Of a DNA stretch of 64,000 bases, positions 23,161-34,010 are shown piece after piece (position 1 is the first letter of the stretch; each line of letters begins with the position of its first letter). The stretch is from Phorcus lineatus (taxonomy: Eukaryota; Mollusca; Gastropoda; Trochida; Trochidae): the NCBI GenBank assembly GCA_921293015.1, contig OV121084.1, positions 50,255,864 through 50,319,863 on the forward strand, read 5' to 3'. Under the pieces are notes generated by a model. The model searched no databases. It was not told the DNA's origin and saw only the letters and a program-made list of their open reading frames with translations. Position numbers and translations under genes: made by a program.

Positions 23161-25631
23161 TACTGTTTGATTTGTAGATTTACTTGAAGATGTTTATCAT
23201 TCAAATTCAAGGTTTTTATTAACATGCCATTATGATATATATTCTGTAGAAACAAAATTTTATTTCAATGGCTGATATTCCATTAATGTGACACTGAGTA
23301 TTTAAGTAATCAAATTAGAATTTCAGAATTACACACATCCCATATTAATATTATCATAAAACTGTTTTACTTTTGTAGATATATGCATAAGAATTGGTAT
23401 CTTCGTTTTGGGTTTCATGAATTGATATATACCATTATTTAAAAGTTGTTTTCCTTACATATCAGATTTCGAATCTTATACAACGAATAAAATGTTAATT
23501 AACTGATAAGATATACATTTTTACTCAAAGATATCCTTTGATATGGTTATGGACATTTGGCAGCTCCTTATTCCCCTTTTTTGGTATTTTTGAAGCCACT
23601 TGCTATATGCCATAAAACTTTATCATTATTTTGCGCAAATAATAGATCTCCTTAGACCTTTGAAATTAAGCCATTAAGTTCACATTTAAACTCTTGTTTT
23701 GATTGGCTAGACGCATATTACTTCTACAAATCATTATTCGCCTCTGCTAATCTCTATTTTGAAAACACGAGCGTATTAAAAAGATTTTCTAGCTTTTCAA
23801 AGAAACGTTTTGATCTCATTATGATGTTAGCCATTAGTCTCTATGTCCTGGCTTTCATAGAAGCAAGTCTGCGGTGTAACGCTATCACGTTCGTTTATTA
23901 TAACAATATTCTGTACATTGCTGCACTGGTTGACTGACGTATTAGATCAGATGGCGTTGATATCAAGTGTAATTGACTATGTTCTATTGAGCAGAAACGA
24001 ACGCGAGAGAATTTTTTACTTGTGAGTTTTGGGTATACCTAAAGAATAGAAACAAGCTTCCATCTAGTTCAATTTCTATTGACGCGTAGTCAACACCCGT
24101 TTGTTTACGTGTTTCCAAGAGACAATTCGACCGTGCGCAAAATGCATTATTCTAGCAGAGCTATTGAAAACAGCCAATCAATCATTATTGATCGAATTCT
24201 TTTTTGTTTATTTAAGGTGATCGCATTGGTTTACGATGAAACAATTATATTGTGAAGGTAGTTTCGGATAAATAATTTGTAAATAGATAAAGACATAACA
24301 AATTATATTTTACATTAGTTTTGTACAACTATAATTCATTTACAAATATAATAAGTAGTGCATTAGCTGAAACAATCTTTTCATTCGTCAGCAGAGATCG
24401 CGCAGAGTACATATAAACATGTACAGTAGAGCATACGACCTAGCAGTACACCTCTCAACTTAGGTCTGGAATATAAAAGGATTTAGAGAAAGTGCTGGAT
24501 AATAAATATCTCCAGTTGATCTGAGGGGTTATTTTTATCTATTTATTTAAATGTTTGCAGTGTTGCTTAAATAGCTGCTTAATGTTTTCCTATAGTACTA
24601 TGAGTTTCAGCTCTAAGTAAGTGATAGGAATATGTTTATATTCATCTCCTTAAAAACTTAACTCTGAATGAATGGTGCTTGAATAATAAATATGTCTATG
24701 TGTCACGGAATAGCCCTAGAATATAATTTTACATGAAATTTGCACTAAATTTGAAAGTTATGAAACTAACTTTTGTTAAGCAGCTGTATAGCATTTATGA
24801 AGACTATTTTTATCCTCCGGTAAAAGTTTTGACTCCGTTCGTTCATGTGTCCCCCCCCCCCCCCCGGGCCGGATGTAAAGGGACAGCGTTTCACCGAGAC
24901 CATTTACGATAGAGTATACATATAACAACATTTGGTTTGTGATTTCATGGCATCGATACATTGATGGAGTTCGAATGTGTGAAGCACAATTAATATTCCG
25001 GAGTCATTGCCATTGTTTCGTTTTTTACTCTGCTTTCTTCGAGGCTGAAAATATATCCCTCAGAAACCCTTTCAGAGTTCGAAAATGAAACGCTCGAAAA
25101 ACCTTTTTTCTCAAGAATATACAATGTATCATATAAAATTGACAAATCTTCATTGATGGTAAATGTATTATATGAATGAATTATATTTTTTATAGGCTAA
25201 CCATATTCTAAGAACCAACTATTGAATATCACTCAAGGAAGACATGTCACTGATTCTGGAAATGGTTACCCTATATTTAAAATTAAAAATATCTAAAAGG
25301 ACACTTTCATTGATGAATTCCCTGTCTTAAAATTTAGGTTACTTAAACAATAAAGTTGCCATCCTAAAACCCTAAGTGTTGTTCAATAATCAATTAACTC
25401 AAACTTATCTCAAAGTTATAGTTTCCTTGATAATTTACCCGAGGGAATTGTGATCCTTTACTTTCTTGAAAATACAATACCTGTCATGGCTTTATGCTAA
25501 ACTACACATTGTTTATCACTAATGCCGCACGCATTTACTAAAGTATGTCAACGCTTCTAACTACATGTAGATACACATGACATATTCCTATGTACTCGAA
25601 AGTATCTTAATGATTTTTGGTTTAAACTCTC

Positions 25632-26561
25632 ATGGTCTTTCAGATGATACGAGCAGTTACTTGGAACACGGGCGTCTTCCTCTCGTGGACAGTCACGTCC
25701 TTCCTCTGTCATCAGTTCGCAAAGAAGTATCTGCAACAGTCTGATTCAGACATATTTGATGTCCTCATAATATCAATATGTCAACTAGGTCTGTGCTACG
25801 CAAGTCTGAAAGTTAACAAGGCCTCAAGCGAGGCAAAGGAAAGAACTAAGCACATTGCAGCTGCTGGCCATGTTGTTGCCACCTTTGCAACTAACTACAG
25901 TCTTTCTCTGGTACATGCATCTTCGACTCTTGCCATCAAAGTCCTGGAGCCAATCTCAAGCGCTATTATTCAGTGGATCATAATATCAACTCCAATACCT
26001 ATAACAACAACAATAAGTCTCCCTCTCATTGTAGCAGGGGCAATAATGTTCACAGGCAGTCCAGTAGGAAACAGTGACATGACATTCGGTTTTGGACTCG
26101 CCCTTACATCCAACCTTGCACTGGCAGTCCGAAACATTGCAATGAAGGTCATGTTTGAAGACGACCAGAAACTTGTCACAAGATCGGTTCCATTAATGAT
26201 TTGCTTTCAAATGCTCACTGTTCCGTTGATTGTCTCTTTGTATTACTTCGATGTGACAAATGTTCTTTGGATAATATTCGTCGTTGTTTCGGCAACAGCT
26301 CACGTCGCCTACTCCTACCTCTCTGTCGCTCTTGTGCTCAAATCTGTGTCTGTGGTCACTCATGCCGTACTCAATATTTTCAAGCGGATATTCGTGGTGC
26401 TCTTACTGTGCGCCTTCGGGACTCGCGTGGTCACCGCTCTTAACCTATTCGGATTGGTACTAGCATCAGTTGGACTCGGAGTGTACATCTTCGGCAAGAT
26501 TCGATCTTCCTCGACCAAGCCTGCAAGTAGGTGGCATATATCAATTTGTTACTTTATATAA
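25632..26561 (+). CDS. TPT-family phosphate-antiporter-type transporter, likely phosphoenolpyruvate translocator (copy 1)
   Basis: A 309-codon open exon encodes a very hydrophobic protein of the triose-phosphate/nucleotide-sugar transporter superfamily with about ten membrane segments. Family landmarks: AAAGHVVATFATNYSLSLV (77-95), the lysine in AIKVLEPISSAI (K103), the SNLALAVRNIAMK box (160-172), and VTHAVLNIFKRIFVVLL with K251-R252. In plastid triose-phosphate/PEP translocators the equivalent Lys and the Lys-Arg pair bind the phosphate of the substrate, so a phosphorylated substrate is likely. The start is uncertain: the first ATG (25,632) lies inside an acceptor-like CTCTCATGGTCTTTCAG, so the exon probably starts at 25,644 (MIRAVTW). 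A donor-like GCAA|GTAGGT near the 3' end suggests the last dozen residues may be intronic. It lies about 3.2 kb upstream of the pyruvyltransferase on the same strand; fission-yeast Pet1 is the functional parallel. Substrate is inferred. Confidence 0.85.
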   Translation: MVFQMIRAVTWNTGVFLSWTVTSFLCHQFAKKYLQQSDSDIFDVLIISICQLGLCYASLKVNKASSEAKERTKHIAAAGHVVATFATNYSLSLVHASSTLAIKVLEPISSAIIQWIIISTPIPITTTISLPLIVAGAIMFTGSPVGNSDMTFGFGLALTSNLALAVRNIAMKVMFEDDQKLVTRSVPLMICFQMLTVPLIVSLYYFDVTNVLWIIFVVVSATAHVAYSYLSVALVLKSVSVVTHAVLNIFKRIFVVLLLCAFGTRVVTALNLFGLVLASVGLGVYIFGKIRSSSTKPASRWHISICYFI

Positions 26562-26726
26562 ACAAGTTAAGGACAGGTTCGGCATGACAGGGCCATATAC
26601 AGAACACTTTCAACGATAGCACTTTCAGATTTGTACAGTACACTCATCAAAGAAAATTCAGCCCATCTTCACGAAGAAAAGATATCCATTTTTAGGAACA
26701 TATTAATATATATTCTTACACACCCC

Positions 26727-26784
26727 CAACCCCCCCCCCCCCCCCCCCCCCCCACCCCCCCCCCCCCCCACCACACACACACAC
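26727..26784. repeat. Poly-C run followed by (CA)n
   Basis: Roughly 40 C residues with isolated A interruptions, then a short CA tract. The minus strand is a long G run. It lies just beyond the right end of the duplicated block. Confidence 0.95.
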
Positions 26785-26799
26785 AAATGAGATTCCGGA

Positions 26800-29340
26800 G
26801 GGTAAACGTTCATTTGAAAAATAAAGCACCATTCACACATATCGTATACCGAACCTTGAAAAGTTCTGCGTTGTTTTCAAACCACGATTCACTGCATTTC
26901 GTGTATCCCGCTCTACATGATTTATTTAGAATTTCCCATAAATTGTAGCGAATGTCTTTATTCTGTCCCAGTCGATCAATTTAAAAAAACACATAACAAT
27001 TTGGAAAGAAGCCCTGCATATTTGAACAGTCGGAAGTATAGTTCTTCTGCAGTCGGTCTGATTAAACAGTTTGGACAGCCGGAATCGGACAGCCGGAATC
27101 GTTGTCATTACGCTCTACCTTTGTTCGCGCTCTACCTTTGTTCGATTACGTATTAATTCCGCTTAATGTACTGCTAAATACATGACATATGCATTTCAAT
27201 TGTTATAATCATGATATTCTTACGTATCGACAAATGTTTGACTCGATGTTGGGAATTAGATGTCATTATTCGTGAATCAGTGAATCAATTTGTCGGCATA
27301 CATTTAAATACCCCAGTTTGTAAACTGTATCGAAAATAACGTCAGTTCCCAGTCATGTTCAAGTGAAATAGATTACAGTCATGCGAGACATGTTATTATT
27401 GAAACCACGAAGATCAGGTCTCGCAAGCCATGCTTCACTGCCCCCTTTCTTCCCGAATGTAAAGTGTTTTGCCCCTGGGTATCCCATTAGCTACCTGCTA
27501 ATATGAAAAAGGTGTTATGTATCAAGTTACAAGTTATCCCACGTTCAATAGTTCAATAGACATGCAACTTCAGTAGGTAAAGTTTGCATCAACTGGATGT
27601 TTGCCGGGTATATAGCGTTTTATTACCCACGTGATCAGCGTATAGGCAGTTGCATACTAATCCCGTACGTCACACGAGTGTCGTATCGCATTGACCTATG
27701 TCGTAACCATTTGACCCGTATTCTAACGATTTGTTTGGATAACCGTTGACCTTTCACTTAGGTCATGTTCTGACGGAACTCCTTTTTCATTCATAACAAT
27801 CACGTGAAGTCTTTCATTTTAAAAACGTTTACTACGTCATTTTCACAGGTTGTTACATCTCGCATGAACGATAGTACTTAAAGTCATAGTCTCATTTTTG
27901 CAAGGCAAATTGTAATGCACGCCGGAAAAATAGTTCATCACTCACGGAAATATTTCCCCTGACGTTTGCAACAATTTTCAGAAATTTGCGTGCATTGTAG
28001 CCCTCAATAATGAAGTTCAAAACACCCTACCCTATGTCTTTTGCGAGCGTTAGTCCTTACCACGTCATTTCGCTAAGGCCATGACGTGGAACACATGAAA
28101 ATTCTCAGCTAAATATCCAATGAATCTAGCCAATAGCTTACCTTTTTTCAATTACAGAAATAACAAAAAGGTGGTAAACTCAATGAAGAATGCGTCTGCC
28201 ATAAGTATCGGCGCTGTAATTACTAGATTTCAGGTATTTCGTACTCGCGATGGGATTGCACTTGATTTGGTAACTCTTCGGTCTGAAACGGCATACGCCA
28301 ATAAGCAGCGTCTTCCTAAACTTTAAAACGGGCTTAAAAATGAAAATCTTTGCAGACGCGACAGAAAATATTGGTGTAATTGATTGGAGTTTTGCTCGTG
28401 AAGAATAATTAGCCCAGTTTGGTTTCTTTACAAAATTGAGACTATGACTTTAAACTAATTACAAGAACAAATAAATACACCACAAAGCATAAGAGTACGT
28501 TTTTGGAAGACAGTAAACGTAATTTACATTTGTTTGGAAAATAAATAGATTTTTAAGAGTTTGTCTGCTTTGTTTTTCTGTCTACAATGTCTTTTTAAAA
28601 CATGGCGACTCACATTTGTGTCAATGACAGCGATGGTACAATCGATGGTACTAATCGAGGAAGAGTTACTTCAATTGTTAAACCTCTGGGGACATTCAGT
28701 GTGTTCAACATCAAAACTTAGCTTAGCAGCATTATTTCCTGTGACGGTGACCTTGCCCTTCAGCAAACCATGCCGCCCCAATCCAACGCAGTCACTGCCA
28801 GCACAATGCGACCATCACTAGATCCAACTCCATCTCGTCCTGGGTTTAGGAACTCGATACTCGCTGCCCCCATCTTATGTTGGCACGATAAACATTAACT
28901 TCTGTAGTAACCAATGTCAGGGTAGGGAAAAGCGTGAGAATTCCGTAACCCGTCCTGTGATCGAGCCGACTCGAATGCTAAACTAGGTCACACGTCAAGT
29001 GTCGTTCAAGTGACGGTTGACGGTAGATGTTGTGCGGGGCGAAATGACAAAAACAATAGTTGTACGCTATTCACATATGAAAAGATGAAATTTGCTTCTT
29101 TTGAAGCTTGAGTTAGTTGTTATTAAAGTTCTAAAGTTGTTCCTTTGGTTTTGTTTTCTTTCAATTGAAAAACCTATATGGATTTATTCTGTTGCGCATA
29201 CGCACGAAGGTCAAAAGAAGTGCAGTGGCCATAGGTAATCTGAAATTCCTCCGCAACCGCTTTACGAAACTGGTTTCGGTTTGAAAACATGAAAACTACA
29301 AAATAACAGTTTTTTTTCCATTTTTTTGCATTTAGAACGT
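26800..29340. other. Transporter-pyruvyltransferase intergenic region; no gene recognised
   Basis: Open frames at 28,120-28,326 and 28,561-28,821 have no recognisable motif. Two small tandem duplications are visible: GGACAGCCGGAATC twice at about 27,072-27,100 and CGCTCTACCTTTGTTCG twice at 27,111-27,145. The 5' exon and promoter of the pyruvyltransferase probably lie here, but no convincing core promoter was found. Confidence 0.5.
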
Positions 29341-29353
29341 GGGTAATAAATAA

Positions 29354-29499
29354 AATACCACACTCGGTCTCATTACGTACGAATTATACGAAACTCGTGA
29401 CCTTCCTTTGGTATCTGACCTCGCTTTCGCTCGGTCAGATACTGCCGGAAGGACACTCGTTTCGTATAATTCGTACGTAATGAGACCGAGTGTAGTATT
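29354..29499. mobile_element. Palindromic MITE (foldback)
   Basis: Two arms of about 45 bp are near-perfect reverse complements: ACACTCGGTCTCATTACGTA, then CGAATTATACGAAAC on the left, matched on the right by GTTTCGTATAATTCGTACG, then TAATGAGACCGAGTGT. The loop also folds: CTGACCTCGCTTTCGCTCGG and nearby bases pair in part. It sits about 240 bp before the pyruvyltransferase start codon, in its presumed 5' intron or promoter. Confidence 0.9.
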
Positions 29500-29740
29500 C
29501 TCTATGTATTTCAAGGAAATAGAATACAGCCACTATCGTATGTAATGAATTGAAAACAAAACGAGAGAAATTAAAGATATTCCCAAGAGAATTTCGCTTG
29601 TGAATAACCCAACAACTTTAGAAATATCTCGTTGATTTATTTTCGATATTCAAAACTTACCCGTTATGTAGTCAATATTTTTTTCTTCAATAATAAGCCA
29701 TTTCTGGTGTTATTTTTCAGATATACCAGATATTGTCAAA

Positions 29741-31108
29741 ATGAACAAACGCCTTGTAGTGTGCCTTTTAATGTGCGTTGGAATCGTCAGCTTTGTCATG
29801 TTAAAGAAAAGAGGAGACTCACCATCCTATTTGCCCACGGAAGGGGCCAGTGTTGGCTTACCATCCTCTCTGACCATGGGCATAGGGCAGAAGAGGATCC
29901 CTCTAGAGAGCAGCAATACATATGAAATTCCTCAAGATGTTGCAAAGGGACCAGAAATGAAGTTGGACAGTGTCAACGTAGAACCATCTTTTCCCGACGT
30001 CGGCGAATCCAAACCTGAAGAGGACTACTCAAAACTCAAAGGTCCCATCCCTGGTTTTCCTTTCGAGACCAACAAACCAGTTATTGCTCAAGGTACAATC
30101 ACTGAAATGATCACAGAAACCCAGCGTCTTCAATTCCTTGTTTTTAACGAATTAATTTGGCGTCAAAAGTACATTATCCTTGTTGATTTAGCAACTCATG
30201 AAAATAAAGGTGATTCGGCTATTGGTGTGGGCGAAGTGTTGTTGATTCGAAGGCTAAAAAAGGAAGTCATTTTTTATTGTGAAAGTGGCAAATGTAGAAA
30301 GAATGCATTATTGAGTGCGCGAACGAAGGCGATGGAGTATGGGACAGATAACGTGGCAGTGCTATGCCATGGTGGTGGCAATATAGTCTCCTATGCTATT
30401 CATGACGACATAAGGTATCTTGTTTTCAGCCTTTTCAAGGACTTTAAAATTGTGGTCTTCCCTCAGAGTATTTGGTTGCCGAATAGAAAAAGGCTTGAAG
30501 AGGGCAGACGGAAGTATGCCATGTATCCTAACGTTACACTGTTAATGAGAGATGCGCAAACGTTGAAGCGAGCACAGGAGCATTTTTCCAAGAACAACCT
30601 GATTCTTTGTCCGGACATAGCTTTCCAAATTGGGAGTGTTCCAAGATCGATGGGACCTCAATATGACATTATTTGGATCAAACGGGCAGATGTCGAATCT
30701 TCAAAATATTCGGTTGCAGGCCTCGAAGCCCATGGTCTGAGCATAAAGATAGACGACTGGATACGTTGGATGCCGTCAAAAGGATTTAACAACACATTGG
30801 AAAAAATAACCATTGCTTCTGAAATGGGTTTCACGTTCCTAATGCGTGGTCGAGTAGCTATCACTGACCGTCTGCATGGACACATCCTGTCCACGATGCT
30901 GCACCAGCCCCACGTGTTATTGGACACTAGTGATGGCAAGTTGGCCGCCTATCACAACACGTGGACAAAGGGTCTAGAAGGAAACACTGTACTGATTGCA
31001 AAAACTCCCCAAGAAGCCGTCGATAAAGCACGGGATTTGCTTGAGCGGTTTAAGAACCAACTTCCTAAAATAGCATCTTATATGCATCTTAAGGATGGGG
31101 TTGCTTAG
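29741..31108 (+). CDS. Golgi-type polysaccharide pyruvyltransferase (Pvg1/ExoV/CsaB family)
   Basis: A 455-residue protein encoded in one exon. The ATG is 20 bases after an acceptor (TTATTTTTCAG), so a non-coding exon lies upstream. Residues 1-4 are a short basic tail, 5-20 one membrane segment (VVCLLMCVGIVSFVM), and 25-135 a variable stem: a type II signal-anchor layout, implying a Golgi lumen domain. The catalytic region (about 143-440) has the family landmarks NKGDSAIGVGE (155-165), CHGGGNIV (209-216), IVVFPQSIW (237-245), LLMRDAQTL (267-275), LCPDIAF (289-295), and DRLHGHILSTM (376-386), whose Arg/His are the most conserved residues of PF04230. Family enzymes transfer pyruvate from PEP to a sugar hydroxyl pair as a ketal, for example on galactose. 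N-glycosylation sequons occur at N264 and N350. The polyadenylation signal follows 33 bases after the stop. Family assignment is secure; acceptor unknown. Confidence 0.92.
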   Translation: MNKRLVVCLLMCVGIVSFVMLKKRGDSPSYLPTEGASVGLPSSLTMGIGQKRIPLESSNTYEIPQDVAKGPEMKLDSVNVEPSFPDVGESKPEEDYSKLKGPIPGFPFETNKPVIAQGTITEMITETQRLQFLVFNELIWRQKYIILVDLATHENKGDSAIGVGEVLLIRRLKKEVIFYCESGKCRKNALLSARTKAMEYGTDNVAVLCHGGGNIVSYAIHDDIRYLVFSLFKDFKIVVFPQSIWLPNRKRLEEGRRKYAMYPNVTLLMRDAQTLKRAQEHFSKNNLILCPDIAFQIGSVPRSMGPQYDIIWIKRADVESSKYSVAGLEAHGLSIKIDDWIRWMPSKGFNNTLEKITIASEMGFTFLMRGRVAITDRLHGHILSTMLHQPHVLLDTSDGKLAAYHNTWTKGLEGNTVLIAKTPQEAVDKARDLLERFKNQLPKIASYMHLKDGVA

Positions 31109-31140
31109 CTTAAATCTTTTTGTCTAGTGTTCATTAATGA

Positions 31141-31146
31141 AATAAA
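31141..31146 (+). promoter_or_regulatory. Polyadenylation signal of the pyruvyltransferase gene
   Basis: Canonical AATAAA 33 bases after the TAG stop, implying a very short 3' UTR. Confidence 0.6.
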
Positions 31147-31159
31147 ACAGACTGTTTAT

Positions 31160-32295
31160 TCTAACTAAGGTACATCACATGAGGGAATGCAAGAACATTA
31201 CGACCGACAAGGACTCAGTTTTATGGGTAAAGTGGAGGTTGGAATGATTGATACTTGAAATAAGACGTCAATAACGTGCACTAGTGCATCATCATTTGTT
31301 CGATATAAAAATGCATTTTTAAACTGAGTAAACTGTTTATTTATGTGAGATTATATTTTATATGATATTGTATATTATAAGATTGATTTGAACTTTGGTA
31401 ATTTGGAAATTTGTTTTGTAATTTTGAAAAAATTGATCATGTTCAGTTTGTTTTTCTTTTGATAAACACATTTATCCTTGAAAGATGATTTATTTATCCT
31501 TTGGCATTTTTTGTCTTTTCTTCGACAGATTTATATTTTAAGGCAGTAAAGTGAGAAGAGGTGCATGATAAAGTCTAGTTCAATCTAAGGTGGACTGACA
31601 AGCATCCATTGTATACGCTTTTCTATAAGATTGCCATAAGATTCCGCTATGTGGTACAGTTGTTATGAAATAACAATGCATGAGATATGATTTAATGGAA
31701 AATGTAACAGGCTGTATATGTCATTTATGCGCGTCTTATCCCAGTGTTAGATTTATTTCTTATAAATCAAATGTCTCACTGTTGTATTGATGTCCATTGC
31801 TATACATCCATAAAAAATAAAAACAACTTGTGTTATTTTAGACATTTTGAATTAGTATATATATCAATGAATAGTAATAAGTTCTTTAACTGAGTAAAAC
31901 ATGAAAACATTAAAAACAAAATAAATAGTGTTTATTGAACACTTTGTTTTCATTATTCCTTGTTTTTCCCCCAAGCTTTGTTAGGGCTTACATATGCACA
32001 TCTAAGAAATATTGAATTATTAGACTCTCGAATATTGTACCGTGTAAGAAACCATAGTATACCTATCTACATTCAACCTACATTGTTTGACATATACTAC
32101 AACAATTGCTCACTTCAAAGGTGGAATTTCCTTTGCAATTTCCTTTCCACCCGCTGTTTTGGGTTCAAAACAGCCCCCCGAAAGACAGAAATCAGCGGGA
32201 ATAAGTCAATTTCAAATCCCTCCAAATTGTTCATGGTCGAGTAAGAGATGCCATGGAGAAGATTAGGAAGGTTGGCTGTACATAACGATTAATAT
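31160..32295. other. No recognisable gene
   Basis: AT-rich sequence after the pyruvyltransferase. The frame at 31,960-32,244 has no motif. Confidence 0.5.
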
Positions 32296-32298
32296 TAT

Positions 32299-32425
32299 AC
32301 AATCATAGACTGGTGATGGTGTCAATACCTGTTTTTATAGACCCGGGGAAAGCGATATTGACAGAGGACGGGTCTATAAAAAAAGGTATTAACCGAGTTC
32401 ACCAGTCCATAATTCTTTGATTATG
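32299..32425. mobile_element. Foldback element
   Basis: Imperfect inverted repeat: CAATCATAGACTGGTGA and AATACCTGTTTTTATAGACC on the left are mirrored on the right by GGTCTATAAAAAAAGGTATT and TCACCAGTCCATAATTCTTT. Central loop about 25 bp. MITE-like, no coding capacity. Confidence 0.75.
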
Positions 32426-32597
32426 TTTCAAAATAAATACAAAAGAAAAGAAAAAACTGCAGTCATGAGCAGCAATTTGGATCAATTGTTCAACATGACG
32501 ATCAATTGACGTCACGATAACAATAGCATGACGTCATGTAACAACGGTTTGACGTCATTGTATCTAAGTCGACCAATCGGATCGCCGAAAAAAATAA

Positions 32598-32712
32598 GCT
32601 TACATAATATATATAAGTATTACAAGATAAAACATCGGTTTATTAAGTATCATGGATATGATAATATTGATAATAATGCTGATATATAGTTTCGACCATT
32701 GACCTTTTTCTG
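32598..32712. repeat. Short dispersed repeat B, copy 1
   Basis: Matches 35,079-35,188: both run from GCTTACATAATA through TTACAAGATAAA and TTAAGTATCATGGA to ATATATAGTTTCGACCATTG, then ACCTTTTTCTG. Confidence 0.85.
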
Positions 32713-33832
32713 AAAAGGAATCACTTGTGCTTGTCACATTCCCTCCCCAGAGAGGTATCCTAAGTAATAAATTCCTTTTCTAACCCCGGTTCCAATACAA
32801 GTTGTTCTCTGGCTAGAATTAAAGCAACCTTTCGGCGCCGTTTCCAGTGACCATTCGAAAATTTGTAGTCATTTCTTTATGCTTCGGGGGAAACAGAATT
32901 ATGCAGTATGAATTTTCTTGACACAGTCGCCTTTATGTGAATTAGTGACTGCATCATTGCATAGGCTTCGGTGACAACCATTATGCTAGTATCAGTACTT
33001 GCCATTTTTCCATTGTCTGCAATTTGACAGATATTTAGTGTAGGAGCTTTTTGTCGCTAGGAAGCAACTGCTCGTATTAGAACTGAGATTAGTGTAGGAT
33101 TTTATTATTCGGGCTGCATCTGTTGGGAGAGACAAATTACACACATTTTACTTGTCTTGTAGCACGGGTTCAGAAGACATGAGAACACAGTCTGTCACCA
33201 CACCAGAAATAGAGATTCTCTTGTCCTTTAATAACCTGCGCATACATTGATTATACACTCACTTTTGAAAAGACTTGTTAACTAGTCGAAAAGCAGCACC
33301 TTATATATGGTTTATGTCCAGTACAATAACGGACTGCAGATTAACCTTCACATAATTTAATACCACCCGGCGATCATCAGTTATATGTTTCCTTCTTATG
33401 TAGGCCAAACTGTCGCTAAGAAGAATGTATCTCCTAGATCCAAATATAAAATACATGGTAACAGTCCTAGTACTCGACATCTACGACTTTGAGGCGATAG
33501 GAGCACATGGCTAAATTTGTGTCATCATCTTTTGCGATTCTAGTCTTGAACATTTCAGTCCATTATCTGAATTTGGGAAGAGCTGTGCAAAGTTTAATTT
33601 AGGTTAGTTCTTTTAAACAGTACCATAGACAATTTCACTTGTAGATAATTAATAAATCTGCAGGTATTTAGAGCATAAAGCACAGAGAGTCAATTTAAGG
33701 TATTTAATGTATCTACAAAATTGTTTAGAGCGAATTAAAACTATTACACGATATCGAACCCTGAATCAAGAGATGAATTGAATTGGCAACTCTATATAAA
33801 TAAATAGAGGTTATCCTGCGAGTATGTTTTAC

Positions 33833-33930
33833 GACGGCAAAGCTCTTGCATTAGGAATAAACACTGTATTTTGCGAGCCTTGGCGAGTTAAATACGTAGT
33901 GTTCATTCCTAATGCAGGATTTTTACCATC
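33833..33930. mobile_element. Foldback element
   Basis: The left arm contains TGCATTAGGAATAAACACT and the right arm its complement AGTGTTCATTCCTAATGCA, with flanking partial complementarity (CGACGGCAAAGCTC against GATTTTTACCATC). The loop also contains the partial pair GCGAGCC/TGGCGAG. No coding capacity. Confidence 0.8.
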
Positions 33931-34010
33931 CCAAATCATATTTCATCAGACAACAAAGATATAAGAAAAGTTCGAAAAACATGCAACAAAAAACAAAAAG
34001 CAATTAGATC

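Larger units (their letters stand above)
22405..26720. repeat. Segmental duplication copy 1, right arm, with the transporter
   Basis: Matches copy 2 in three blocks: 22,405-23,790 with 50,260-52,380; 23,800-25,340 with 57,645-59,420; and 25,345-26,720 with 62,095-63,450. Landmarks common to both include ATGATTATGTGTATGTGATA (22,590; 50,469), CGATCGGCAAGACACAT or CGATCGGCAGGACACAT, and CATTAGCTGAAACAATCTTT. Copy 2 carries later insertions at the block joints. Confidence 0.85.

Noticed and set aside
25970..26443. ORFs overlapping the transporter exon on both strands (repeated at 62,715-63,188)
   Set aside because: They appear in both copies only because the DNA is duplicated; they are shadows of the transporter frame.
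28120..28821. ORFs of 68 and 86 codons between transporter and pyruvyltransferase
   Set aside because: No recognisable domain; frames are short and could be chance in a 3-kb spacer. An exon of an unknown gene cannot be excluded.
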